NCBI GenBank assembly: GCA_017302895.1
Contig: JAFLBV010000001.1
Location: 124,001 to 188,000, forward strand
DNA length: 64,000 bases
Direction: 5' to 3'
Source of the DNA: Ignavibacteria bacterium
Lineage (GTDB): Bacteria; Bacteroidota; Ignavibacteria; Ignavibacteriales; Ignavibacteriaceae
The notes beneath the pieces are model-generated. The model worked only from the letters and a program-made list of their open reading frames with translations, searched no databases and was not told where the DNA came from. Shown in pieces: positions 25,901 through 35,014 of this stretch. Each line of letters begins with the position of its first letter. Position 1 is the stretch's first letter. The translations under genes and the position numbers were made by a program.

Positions 25901-26659
25901 ATGAGAATAATTATTTTGCTGTTTTTTATGGCTCTCCCGTTGATTGCCCAATCGTTGAAAGGCACCAATAATGAAGGTGTGGACAAGTACGAGGGGGGCA
26001 AATTCGATGAGGCAATTGGTTTGTTTAAAAAAGGAACCGAACTTGATAATAAATCTGCAATTCCTGATTTTAATCTTGGTGCAGGATATTACAAAAAAGG
26101 GAACTACAAAGAGTCGGTTCAGTCGTTTCAGAACGCTTTGGGTAAGAGCAGTGATCCCGATTTTCAGTCGAAAGCATGGTACAACATGGGGAATGCCCAC
26201 CTGAAGGCAGGAGATTATCAGGCTGCGGTTGAAGCCTATAAAAATTCATTAAAACTTGATCCGAACGATGCCGATGCCAAATACAATCTCTCCTACTCAC
26301 TCAAAAAACTGAAACAAAAACAGGAAGAAGAGAAAAAGAAACAGGACGAAAAGAAGAAAGACGACAAAAAGGACGATAAGAAAGAGGATAAGAAGAAGGA
26401 TCAGCCAAAGCAGGACGATAAAAAAGAGGACAAGAAAAAAGACGATCAGAATAAAAACAACCAGAACAAAAACGAAGATAAAAAAGACAACAAAGACAAA
26501 AAAGATCAGCAGCAGCCCAAAAATCCAAGGCCTGACAAGAACCTGAGCAAGGAAGACGCGGAAAAGATATTGAATGCCCTTAAGGACAAGGAACGGGATG
26601 TCAGGAAGAATAAGAAAAATCAGCAATTAAGAGGATTCGGAAGGGAAAAAGATTGGTAA
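25901..26659 (+). CDS. batC: BatC, TPR protein with charged tail
   Basis: A 252-residue secreted or anchored protein: signal peptide, three TPR motifs (about 20-130, for example AWYNMGNAHLKAGDYQAAVEAYKNSLKLDPN), then about 90 residues made almost wholly of Lys, Asp, Glu, Gln and Asn (from about 132), and a short basic end. This TPR plus charged tail is typical of BatC. It overlaps the batD start by 7 bases. Confidence 0.9.
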   Translation: MRIIILLFFMALPLIAQSLKGTNNEGVDKYEGGKFDEAIGLFKKGTELDNKSAIPDFNLGAGYYKKGNYKESVQSFQNALGKSSDPDFQSKAWYNMGNAHLKAGDYQAAVEAYKNSLKLDPNDADAKYNLSYSLKKLKQKQEEEKKKQDEKKKDDKKDDKKEDKKKDQPKQDDKKEDKKKDDQNKNNQNKNEDKKDNKDKKDQQQPKNPRPDKNLSKEDAEKILNALKDKERDVRKNKKNQQLRGFGREKDW

Positions 26660-28422
26660 TCGCAAGGGTTGGTTATCTTCTTCTGTTTGGAATTTTGTTA
26701 TCGCTGACCGCACAAAGTCAGAGTGTAAAGGCAACAGTCAGCAGGACTGAGGTAGCTGTCGGGCAGGAGTTTGAACTCTCCTTCAGTTACGAGATGAAAA
26801 CCACGGGTGATGTCAGGTTTACACCTCCGAATCTTGGCAATTTTTATGTTTTCTCGGGACCTAACGAGTCAAAACAAACCTCCCTCGTTAACATGGATCT
26901 TCATGTAAGCGGGAGTTTCTCATATATTCTTTCTGCAAAGAAGGAGGGAACTTATGAAATTCCGGGTGCACTTCTAAAAATTGACGGGAGAACCTTCCGC
27001 ACCAATTCCGTTAAGATTATCGTTAAAAAAGGTGCAAATACAAGAAATCCTCAGGCTGATAATAACACAGCGGGACTTGAAAACGAAATTTTTATCAGGA
27101 CGATTGTGAACAAACAGTCAGCTTATCTGGGTGAACAGATAACTGTTGACTACAAACTTTATTTTAATCCGGCACTTCAACCTGATAATCCGAACTATGT
27201 CAAGTTGCCGACTTTCGAGGGTTTCTGGGCGGAGGAACTCGACATGCCCGGAAAAATCATGCTCGATCAGGAATTTTACAACGGCAGAACCTACTATGCG
27301 GGGGTTGTAAAAACCGCCGCTCTTTTTGCCACAAAGACCGGTACCATTGACATCGCTCCTTTGATTCTTACGATTCCTGTAAATGTATCTGCTTCGGGCA
27401 ATCCGAACGACCCCCTCAATGATCCGTTTTTCAGGAATTTCCAAAAAGTCGATTACAAGATGACTTCCTCACCTGTGAAGGTTGAGATCCTCCCCATACC
27501 TGCAGACCTTTCAAAAATTAATTTTTCCGGGGGAACGGGAAGTTTCGACATAAAAACCTCGACAAAAAAACGGGTATTCAAAAAAAATGAGCCGATCAGG
27601 TTTGAGATAGTTATCACGGGGAGAGGGAACATTGAACTGGTGGATGCAGGGAAACTGGAATTTGACAAAAGTTTTGAAGTGCTCGATCCCAATATCGACA
27701 AAAAGATCAATCGTCAGGGAATAATTTCAGGCAGTAAAACAATTGAGTATGTTCTGATTCCCAGGGATGGCGGAAAATATACCCTTCCATCGGTGGAGTT
27801 CAATTATTTTGATCTTGAAACAAAGACAATAAAAACGATAAAAACTGAAGAAATACCGATTACTGTTTCTGCGGATTCTTACAATCAGGGTGCAACGGGC
27901 GGTGACACCGAGGGAATCGATATTTATACCGGACCTGTCGGGTTTTCCAAAGATTTTCCGTCATATCCAACACTTTGGCTGATCTCATTCCTCTTTTTAC
28001 TTCCTGCTGCAGGTACAGGAATTTTTATTAAGATGAAAAAACGGGAAGAAGAGAGACTGAACGATCCTCTGTTAAAGATCAGGCGTGCAGCTCAGAAGAT
28101 TGCGAAGGAACGACTTGCAAAAGCATCCGCTTTGATGAACAGCGACGGTTTTGATCAATTCTACACTGAGACGGCTACTGCCCTTGAGGGATATCTCGAA
28201 ACCAAATACAAACTGCAAAAAATTGAATTCACTTCGGAAAAAGTTTATTCCACACTTGTGACCTCCGGAACAGATGAAACACTTGCTCTTGAGGTGAAAA
28301 AACTTCTTGACGAGTGTGAAATGATGAGGTTTGCTCCTGTAGATGGCAAAAGAGAGAGAATGAAAGAGTTTTATGACAGAACTTCGAACATCATTTTAAA
28401 GTTTGAAGGGGCTGAATCATGA
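26653..28422 (+). CDS. batD: BatD, large periplasmic membrane protein
   Basis: A 589-residue protein with signal peptide, repeated immunoglobulin-like beta domains in the periplasm (VEVGQEFELSFSYEMK-like strands; FVPPNLGNFYVFSGPN-like start), one membrane helix near 437-460 and a cytoplasmic tail. The TTG at 26653 is inside the end of batC. It matches the BatD (oxygen tolerance) family in length and order. Confidence 0.9.
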   Translation: MVIARVGYLLLFGILLSLTAQSQSVKATVSRTEVAVGQEFELSFSYEMKTTGDVRFTPPNLGNFYVFSGPNESKQTSLVNMDLHVSGSFSYILSAKKEGTYEIPGALLKIDGRTFRTNSVKIIVKKGANTRNPQADNNTAGLENEIFIRTIVNKQSAYLGEQITVDYKLYFNPALQPDNPNYVKLPTFEGFWAEELDMPGKIMLDQEFYNGRTYYAGVVKTAALFATKTGTIDIAPLILTIPVNVSASGNPNDPLNDPFFRNFQKVDYKMTSSPVKVEILPIPADLSKINFSGGTGSFDIKTSTKKRVFKKNEPIRFEIVITGRGNIELVDAGKLEFDKSFEVLDPNIDKKINRQGIISGSKTIEYVLIPRDGGKYTLPSVEFNYFDLETKTIKTIKTEEIPITVSADSYNQGATGGDTEGIDIYTGPVGFSKDFPSYPTLWLISFLFLLPAAGTGIFIKMKKREEERLNDPLLKIRRAAQKIAKERLAKASALMNSDGFDQFYTETATALEGYLETKYKLQKIEFTSEKVYSTLVTSGTDETLALEVKKLLDECEMMRFAPVDGKRERMKEFYDRTSNIILKFEGAES

Positions 28423-29192
28423 AACACTTCCTCCTGATTAAATTGACTATCCTTGTTCTGCTTACGATTTTTGTACCAAATCTTGCCGCTCAGGATAGCG
28501 CTTCTGTAAAATTTGAAGAGGCAAACAGACTATTCAAGGATAAAAAATATACATCAGCTTTAAAGATTTATGAAGAACTGGCAAAAGAAGGCTACAAGGG
28601 GGAAGAACTCTACTTCAACCTCGGATACACATATTCGAAAACAGGGGAAACGGGAAAGAGTATTTTAAACCTCGAGAGAGCACTTCTTTTCAGTAAAAAT
28701 AATTCCAGAGTTAATGCACTTCTTGTAAATGAGCATCTTAAAATTAAAGACAAGATTGTAAGACTGCCTGATTTTTTCATTTTCAAGTTCTTTAAGGATG
28801 TGGCAGCACTTCTAAACATATGGTCCTGGTTATTCATTGCCCTGGTTGCCTATATAATCTTATTGTTTTTCATTGCGGGTTTTATCCTGAAAAAAGATTA
28901 TGCAGGAAATCGAAATCTCAGTCTTTTTCTGCCGCCAATTCTTTTAGTGATGCTCTTTTCGGTTTCATCATTGTTCATAAACTACGACCTGGCATCCAAT
29001 GTCAATGAATGTGTAGTAATCTCGGAAAATGTCCATCTTTATTCCGTACCTGAGCCGGGAGGAAATAAAGAGGGGTTGATTTCAGAAGGAAACAAACTCG
29101 AGATTTTGGAAGTGTTGACGGACTGGTACAGGGTAAAACTTCCGAACGGCAAAGAGGGCTGGATCCTAAAAACAGGGGTTGAGGAAGTCTGA
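28419..29192 (+). CDS. batE: BatE, TPR-SH3 membrane protein
   Basis: A 257-residue protein: signal peptide, TPR motifs (about 25-105), two membrane helices (about 130-155 and 165-190) and a C-terminal bacterial SH3 domain (ENVHLYSVP ... DWYRVKLPNGKEGWI). This combination is BatE. It overlaps batD by four bases (ATGA) and closes the operon. Confidence 0.9.
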   Translation: MKHFLLIKLTILVLLTIFVPNLAAQDSASVKFEEANRLFKDKKYTSALKIYEELAKEGYKGEELYFNLGYTYSKTGETGKSILNLERALLFSKNNSRVNALLVNEHLKIKDKIVRLPDFFIFKFFKDVAALLNIWSWLFIALVAYIILLFFIAGFILKKDYAGNRNLSLFLPPILLVMLFSVSSLFINYDLASNVNECVVISENVHLYSVPEPGGNKEGLISEGNKLEILEVLTDWYRVKLPNGKEGWILKTGVEEV

Positions 29193-29278
29193 CTTCTTTG
29201 TCTCTTCAAATCATTATGTTAACTTTGGGGTTGAAAGAGTAAAAATTTAGTATCAAAAGAACCAACTCGAGACCATAA

Positions 29279-30007
29279 TTGACGATCCTCCGAATTATTG
29301 CCCTTGTAATTTATGTAACTGTAGTTTCCATTTATGGAATAATTACACTTCCTTTCGATAAAAAACACAATATTTATTTCAAACTTGCCCGAATTTTCCC
29401 TTGGGGAATCCTCAAGATCAGTGGTATAAAACTGGTTGTAACAGGCACCGAGAACATCGACAAGGAGCGGGCTTATGTATATGTGCCGAATCACTCGGGG
29501 CTTTACGATATACCTGCCATGCAATATTCTGTGCCAAACAGAATGGTGATGATTTTTAAAAAAGAACTTGGGCGGATCCCGTTTTTCGGATGGCAACTGC
29601 TGATGGGACCCTATATATCCGTTGACAGAAAAAATCCTAAAAGTGGAATGCACAGTATCGAAGAAGCCGACAGACTTCTGAACGAGAGAAAATATTCAGT
29701 TCTTCTTTTTGCGGAAGGGACAAGGAGCAAGGATGGAGAGGTACATGAGTTCAAGCGGGGGGCTTTTTATCTCGCAGTCAAGGTTAAGCATCCGATTGTT
29801 CCTGTCACAATCGTGGGAGCCCGTGAGAGAGTAAATGCAGGAGGGAAATTCAAAATTGTACCCGGGACGATATATGTTCATTACGACAAACCGGTATTTC
29901 CACCCGAAGGAAATATTGGTAAAAAAGAGGAACTTGAGTTGATGGAAAAGGTGCGAAACAAAATAATTGAAAATAAAATCAGGATGGAAAATGAGCGTAA
30001 CAGTTGA
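29279..30007 (+). CDS. plsC: 1-acyl-glycerol-3-phosphate acyltransferase (PlsC)
   Basis: A 242-residue PlsC-family protein with an N-terminal helix, the NHSGLYD form of the HX4D catalytic motif (about 78-84), FAEGTRS (acyl-acceptor site) and VPVTIVGA. It makes phosphatidic acid at the inner membrane. The start is TTG at 29279. It overlaps the gatC start by 17 bases. Confidence 0.9.
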   Translation: MTILRIIALVIYVTVVSIYGIITLPFDKKHNIYFKLARIFPWGILKISGIKLVVTGTENIDKERAYVYVPNHSGLYDIPAMQYSVPNRMVMIFKKELGRIPFFGWQLLMGPYISVDRKNPKSGMHSIEEADRLLNERKYSVLLFAEGTRSKDGEVHEFKRGAFYLAVKVKHPIVPVTIVGARERVNAGGKFKIVPGTIYVHYDKPVFPPEGNIGKKEELELMEKVRNKIIENKIRMENERNS

Positions 30008-30293
30008 TGATGTAAAATACATCGCAAAACTTTCAATGCTTCGATTTGATGAAAAGGAGATTGAACAGTTTACACAGGAATTCAACAAAATTATTGAATA
30101 TGTTGACCAGTTGAATGATATTGATTTATCTGATGTCGAACCGCTTTACCACCCCATTGAGGGAAGTGAGGCAACACTTCGAAACGATGAGCCGGCACCC
30201 TCTTTAAATCATGAGAAAGCCTTTAAAAATGCACCCCAAAGGGAGGGAGACCATTTTGCGGTACCAAAAGTAATCAATTCCGACAACAGATAG
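29991..30293 (+). CDS. gatC: GatC, subunit C of Asp/Glu-tRNA amidotransferase
   Basis: The ATG at 29991 gives 100 residues, the usual GatC length; a longer in-frame version from 29967 would only add plsC sequence. Typical stretches are VKYIAKLSMLRFDEKE, VDQLNDIDLSDVEP and LRNDEP. GatC stabilises GatA in the complex that amidates misacylated Asn/Gln tRNA. gatA and gatB are not in the window, which is common. Confidence 0.93.
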   Translation: MSVTVDDVKYIAKLSMLRFDEKEIEQFTQEFNKIIEYVDQLNDIDLSDVEPLYHPIEGSEATLRNDEPAPSLNHEKAFKNAPQREGDHFAVPKVINSDNR

Positions 30294-30356
30294 TGACAAT
30301 CATAATCAAATAATCCTTCTAAAACCGGCAATCAGGAAGAATATCAAGAAAATTTT

Positions 30357-31109
30357 ATGAAAATAGTTGCAATTATCCCCGCAAGGTACGGTTCCACCCG
30401 TTTACCGGGGAAACCTTTGGCTCAGATACTCGACAAACCTATGATCGAGTGGGTTTACAAAAGCGTCAGGAAATCAAGGCTTGTTGAGAGAATAATTGTG
30501 GCTACGGACGATCAGAGAGTTTACGATGCGGTGAAGAATTTTGGCGGTGAAGTTGTGATGACACCTGCGGATATGCAGACGGGCTCTGACCGTATCGCTT
30601 ATGTGGCAAATCAGCTTCCCGATGCAGAGATAGTTATAAATGTTCAGGGAGATGAACCATTTATTTCAGGCAGCATAATTGATGACGCTGTAATGCCTCT
30701 TTTGGTTGATCCAAAACTTCAGGTTTCAACTCTTGTTAAAAAAATTTCCACACAGGATGATCTCAACAATCCATCAGTTGTGAAAGTTGTTTTTGATAAT
30801 TTCAGCAATGCAATCTATTTCTCCAGGTCGCCAATTCCTTATTTGAGGGAGGGTGATTTAATTCAATCCGCTCTCGATTCGGGAAGGTTTTATAAGCATA
30901 TCGGGCTTTATGTTTACCGGAAGGAATTCCTTCTTTATTATACAAGGCTGCCACAATCGTCACTGGAGGATGCTGAGAAACTTGAGCAATTGAGAATTCT
31001 CGAGAACGGATACGACATAAGAGTAGTGGAAACCGAGATTGAGAGCATTTCTGTGGATACGGCTGAAGACCTCTACAAGGCAAGAACCTATGCGTTATCA
31101 TTTTCTTAG
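30357..31109 (+). CDS. kdsB: KdsB, CMP-Kdo synthetase
   Basis: A 250-residue nucleotidyltransferase with the KdsB start IIPARYGSTRLPGKPL, the ADMQTGSDR motif and NVQGDEPF metal-binding region. It activates Kdo for lipopolysaccharide core, so the cell makes LPS. The ATG follows a weak AGGAAGAA site. Downstream there are 27 bases to the HIT gene. Confidence 0.95.
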   Translation: MKIVAIIPARYGSTRLPGKPLAQILDKPMIEWVYKSVRKSRLVERIIVATDDQRVYDAVKNFGGEVVMTPADMQTGSDRIAYVANQLPDAEIVINVQGDEPFISGSIIDDAVMPLLVDPKLQVSTLVKKISTQDDLNNPSVVKVVFDNFSNAIYFSRSPIPYLREGDLIQSALDSGRFYKHIGLYVYRKEFLLYYTRLPQSSLEDAEKLEQLRILENGYDIRVVETEIESISVDTAEDLYKARTYALSFS

Positions 31110-31136
31110 AAATATTAAAGAGTTTTTATATTTGAT

Positions 31137-31550
31137 ATGAATTGTATATTTTGCGACATCATAAAAAATGATAATCATGAGGGACTGATATACCGGGATG
31201 AGAAGGTGGTATCATTTCTCGATATCAGACCATTGAGCTACGGACATACTTTGGTTGTACCTGTGGAGCATCACAAAGATTTCAGGGAAATGCCGGTTGA
31301 AATGATGGGGTATTATTTTGAAAAGGTTCAGAAGATTGCTCTTGCAGTAGAGAAAGCCACTGGTGCACACGGTTTCAATATCATATGCAATACTGGAGAA
31401 GCTGCCACACAGACGGTCTTTCATCTCCACTTTCATATAATACCAAGATTTCACGACGATAATATTTTCAAACGGCTCGATTTTAAAAAGTATGATGAAG
31501 TGATCACCATGCAGTCATATGCCGAAAAAATCAAAAAACATTTAGAATAA
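31137..31550 (+). CDS. HIT-family nucleotide hydrolase
   Basis: A 137-residue HIT protein. It has CIFCDIIK at the start, SYGHTLVVP, and the triad HLHFHIIPR (HxHxH) near the end, whose middle His is the nucleophile. Bacterial HIT proteins of this kind split AMP from small adenylated compounds. The substrate is unknown. Confidence 0.92.
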   Translation: MNCIFCDIIKNDNHEGLIYRDEKVVSFLDIRPLSYGHTLVVPVEHHKDFREMPVEMMGYYFEKVQKIALAVEKATGAHGFNIICNTGEAATQTVFHLHFHIIPRFHDDNIFKRLDFKKYDEVITMQSYAEKIKKHLE

Positions 31551-31563
31551 TACGAGAGATTAA

Positions 31564-31971
31564 ATGGAGAAGAAGATCAGAGTTTTAGTCGGTAAAGCCG
31601 GACTTGACGGCCACGACAGGGGAGCGAAAGTTATTGCTGCTGCACTTCGGGATGCAGGCATGGAAGTGATCTATACCGGATTGAGGCAGACCCCCGAAAC
31701 GATTGTTGAAGCAGCACTTCAGGAAGATGTGGATGTAATTGGTTTAAGCATTCTTTCAGGTGCGCATATGACTCTTTTCCCAAAAGTCCTCGGCTTGATG
31801 AAGGAAAAGGGGATTGACGATGTACTTTTGACCGGGGGTGGAATAATACCCGAGAGTGACAAGGAAGCATTAAAGAAGATTGGAACGGGAGAACTTTTTA
31901 CCCCCGGAACTCCAACACATGAGATTGCTGATTACATAAAAAAATGGTGCGAGGAGCATCCCCGCGACTAA
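31564..31971 (+). CDS. Stand-alone B12-binding domain of a methylmalonyl-CoA-type mutase
   Basis: A 135-residue protein starting [20 protein letters not shown], holding the DxHxxG corrinoid motif and, later, the [10 protein letters not shown] and LTGGGIIP loops. It matches the small (B12-binding) subunit of split methylmalonyl-CoA mutases. The large catalytic subunit is not next to it. A carboxylase beta chain at 53610-55154 would make methylmalonyl-CoA from propionyl-CoA, so both may serve one pathway. Confidence 0.88.
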   Translation: MEKKIRVLVGKAGLDGHDRGAKVIAAALRDAGMEVIYTGLRQTPETIVEAALQEDVDVIGLSILSGAHMTLFPKVLGLMKEKGIDDVLLTGGGIIPESDKEALKKIGTGELFTPGTPTHEIADYIKKWCEEHPRD

Positions 31972-31998
31972 CTCACACAACTAAAGAGTGAGAATCAA

Positions 31999-34947
31999 AT
32001 GAAAAAGTTGTTTGTACTTTTTTCCCTTTTGATAATTGGGTTAAATGCCCAGTCATTGATTAAAACCATCCCCCTGCCCACCTCGGCATATTATAACAGT
32101 GCGTATGGACTCGTTTTTGCAAACGGGAAATTGTGGCTATCCACATCAAGTTCCACAACCGGTTTGAAAAACAAGCTTATAGCAATAGATACACTCGGAA
32201 ATGTTGTGGACAGTCTAATGATTAACTACCCGACAATCAGGGAATCCCAGGGATTGGGATGGGATGGTACCAATTTCTGGTATAATGAGCGACTGATTTC
32301 GCGTCATAACTTCAGAAAGGTGACCACCTCGGGGACTGTACTTGACTCTATTTTGATGCAGACCTATTATATGGGTGGTACGGCATACGACCGGAGTGGG
32401 TTGTGGTTCAGCGTGTATTATCCCAACCCTCAAGCGGGAGTATACAAAATTGATGTAACAACTCAGCAACTTGTGGATACAATTTCTGTTTTTGGATTGC
32501 AGCCTCAGGGAGTTACAGTGAAAGGCGACACTCTGTTTTATGTGATGGAAAATTTTGAAGGTGATGCCGAGAGAATTTATGCTGTAAATATTTCAACGGA
32601 GGATACACTTTTCTCATTTCCTGTACCCAAAGGAACGGGAGCAAGCATCTCACCCCGGGGGCTCGCCTGGGACGGGAAATATCTTTGGCTTCTTGCCCGG
32701 ATGCTCAGCGGAACACAAAGGGCACTCTACAAGTTTGATCTTGGTGGCAGTGGTACTCCACAGATTCAGGTGGTTACTGCCTCCATTGAGTACGGTAATG
32801 TTCAGATAGGTTCTTCTTCAACTTCACAACTGTACCTGAACAATGTCGGGACAGCTCCTCTAAAAATCGATTCGCTGAAATTTTCGTCATCCGCATTTTC
32901 TTCCTCGGCTGTCTTTCCGGTTACAATTCAGCCAAATCAAATTACTCCTTTGGAGATTAAATTTACACCAACAGACCCTGTATATTACAAAGACAGTGTG
33001 CTGATTTATCATAATGACATCAATTTTGCATTTTCGAAGACAAAACTGAGTGGACGGGGAATCTATGTCGGACCCGTAATTTCGTCCTCTTCCGCATCCC
33101 TCGATTATGGAATCAAGCGGGTAAGGAGTTCGGGTTATAAAGAGATAACATTCAGCAACACCGGATCTGCAAAGATTAATGTTGACTCTCTCAGGTTCGA
33201 TACTGAGACCTATTTCATACCAAAGGCTCCGTCGAATTTTTCGATTGATTCTGTGGGGTCGGTTACTTTCAGAGTTTGGACAAATCCTAAAACCTATGGT
33301 TTGCACCAGGATACACTCAGAGTTTATTCAAATGCTTCAAACGCGATACAATTAAAAATACCGCTCATTACAAATGTGACTGCAGTTGATTCCTCTTTGG
33401 GAGCGAAATACTGGGAAGGGGTAATTCCCGACAATCCAATGACGAGTGCGGATGATTTATCAGCCAAGTATATTAAAAAAGCGGGTGATTTGAACGGTGA
33501 CGGCATTGCTGATATGATAGTTGCAACAGACAACTATTTTACGATTGCTTACAACGGCAATTCCTCAGTGAGTGCAGATATTCTCTGGATGTTCAATTCC
33601 TACAGAAACAACAATGATGCGGGTTCGGTATCCCGTGTTGGATCGCTTCAACCTGTTGCAGATGTCAACAATGACGGTATTGGCGATGTCTGTATCGGAA
33701 CAGCAGGCGGAAGTGAATATGTCTATATGATAGATGGTGCAACCGGCGAAAAACTGTGGGAATTTGGTGATTCGGTTAATTATGATCTGGGTGATGTCAA
33801 CGGTATCGATGGCAGGCGTGACTGGAACAATGACGGCACAATTGACATTTTGGCGACTGCAAGCGGAAATGAATTCAATGGCAGTGGACGCTTTTCAACA
33901 TATCTGCTCGACGGGAAAACAGGAGCTCAAATCTGGAGAATTGACGATTCCCCGAGCAAGAAGATGAAAGATGCGGTTGTCTCTTTCCCCGGAGGTGGTG
34001 CGTTTACTACCCGTGTATCAAATGCAACTGCTGCTGAGATATATGCTTTTAATGATCTTGCTCAACGGCTCTGGACTTACAATACAGACGCTTCCTGCTG
34101 GGCACTGGATGTGCTTTTTGATACCGTAGCTAACAAACGCTCTGTGATAGCAGGGGATATCGCCGGTAAAGTTTATTCTGTTGATGTTTCCAATGGCTCG
34201 CTGAACTGGACAGGTCAGGTAGGTGGAGGATTTATCGAAGATCTGATAATCATCGGCGACATTGATAATGATGGCGTATCTGATGTTCTGGTGCAGGCAC
34301 TTACACCTTACATTTATGTGCTGAGTGGAAAAAGTGGAGTTGCGATCACTGCCATTCCGACGGGGGGTAACAATCTGGGTGCCGGAATTCTTGGTGATTT
34401 AACTGCGGACGGATATCCTGAGATCGGTGTCGCATCTCTCGACAATAAAATTTATGTTTTTGGCGGTAAGAACAGCGACACCCTCTTCACTTACGCTTTT
34501 GGCGGTGGTTCCAACTCCTACGCTGCAGAGGCGATTTGGGGAATGCCTGACATCGACCTTAACGGGACACTCGAATTCATGGCAGGTTCCAGAGACGGAA
34601 AAGTTGTCGCTTTTTCGGGTGGTTTCGATATCCCGGTTGGAATAAAAGGCGATTACACTCAAATTCCACAACAATATGAGCTTAAACAAAACTACCCGAA
34701 TCCATTCAATCCGTCGACAATAATCGAGTTCCGGACCGCTTCTGCGGGTCCTGTTAGCCTTAAGATATTTGACATTCTTGGCGGTGAGGTTGCCACTTTG
34801 GTAAATGAAATTAAACCTGCGGGTACTCATTTCGTACAATGGACGGGTAAGAACAATACCGGAAACAGTGTTAATTCGGGAATTTATTTCTACACTATTA
34901 AAGCGGGAGATTTTTATTCCACCCGTAAAATGGTGATGCTTAAATAA
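31999..34947 (+). CDS. Secreted T9SS cargo with FG-GAP-like propeller
   Basis: A 982-residue secreted protein: signal peptide (cut near residue 18), an N-terminal propeller-like part (to about 250), two ASH/choice-of-anchor-D-like domains (about 260-450; NVGTAPLKIDSL and NTGSAKINVDSL), a second propeller (about 470-885) with calcium-binding FG-GAP motifs such as NGDGIADMIV and NNDGIGDVCI, and a type IX secretion sorting domain (about 895-982; NYPNPFNPST, SGIYFYTIKAG, TRKMVMLK). It should be exported through the Por/T9SS machinery and attached to or released from the surface. The substrate is unknown. Its TAA stop is the first word of an array (34945-35000). Confidence 0.88.
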   Translation: MKKLFVLFSLLIIGLNAQSLIKTIPLPTSAYYNSAYGLVFANGKLWLSTSSSTTGLKNKLIAIDTLGNVVDSLMINYPTIRESQGLGWDGTNFWYNERLISRHNFRKVTTSGTVLDSILMQTYYMGGTAYDRSGLWFSVYYPNPQAGVYKIDVTTQQLVDTISVFGLQPQGVTVKGDTLFYVMENFEGDAERIYAVNISTEDTLFSFPVPKGTGASISPRGLAWDGKYLWLLARMLSGTQRALYKFDLGGSGTPQIQVVTASIEYGNVQIGSSSTSQLYLNNVGTAPLKIDSLKFSSSAFSSSAVFPVTIQPNQITPLEIKFTPTDPVYYKDSVLIYHNDINFAFSKTKLSGRGIYVGPVISSSSASLDYGIKRVRSSGYKEITFSNTGSAKINVDSLRFDTETYFIPKAPSNFSIDSVGSVTFRVWTNPKTYGLHQDTLRVYSNASNAIQLKIPLITNVTAVDSSLGAKYWEGVIPDNPMTSADDLSAKYIKKAGDLNGDGIADMIVATDNYFTIAYNGNSSVSADILWMFNSYRNNNDAGSVSRVGSLQPVADVNNDGIGDVCIGTAGGSEYVYMIDGATGEKLWEFGDSVNYDLGDVNGIDGRRDWNNDGTIDILATASGNEFNGSGRFSTYLLDGKTGAQIWRIDDSPSKKMKDAVVSFPGGGAFTTRVSNATAAEIYAFNDLAQRLWTYNTDASCWALDVLFDTVANKRSVIAGDIAGKVYSVDVSNGSLNWTGQVGGGFIEDLIIIGDIDNDGVSDVLVQALTPYIYVLSGKSGVAITAIPTGGNNLGAGILGDLTADGYPEIGVASLDNKIYVFGGKNSDTLFTYAFGGGSNSYAAEAIWGMPDIDLNGTLEFMAGSRDGKVVAFSGGFDIPVGIKGDYTQIPQQYELKQNYPNPFNPSTIIEFRTASAGPVSLKIFDILGGEVATLVNEIKPAGTHFVQWTGKNNTGNSVNSGIYFYTIKAGDFYSTRKMVMLK

Positions 34948-35000
34948 TGCAATAATGCAGTAATCCAATAATCCAATAATGCAGTAATGCAGTAATGTTG
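34945..35000 (+). repeat. Array of seven 8-base words starting at a stop codon
   Basis: Words: TAATGCAA, TAATGCAG, TAATCCAA, TAATCCAA, TAATGCAG, TAATGCAG, TAATGTTG. The first three bases are the stop codon of the T9SS cargo gene, and the array ends 14 bases before the GH97 start. Confidence 0.9.
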
Positions 35001-35014
35001 ACTGGTCTAAAAGT

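Noticed and set aside
26297..26626. A hydrophobic frame antisense to batC
   Set aside because: It is the complement of the Lys/Asp-rich tail (AAA/GAC giving Phe/Val/Leu), not a membrane protein.
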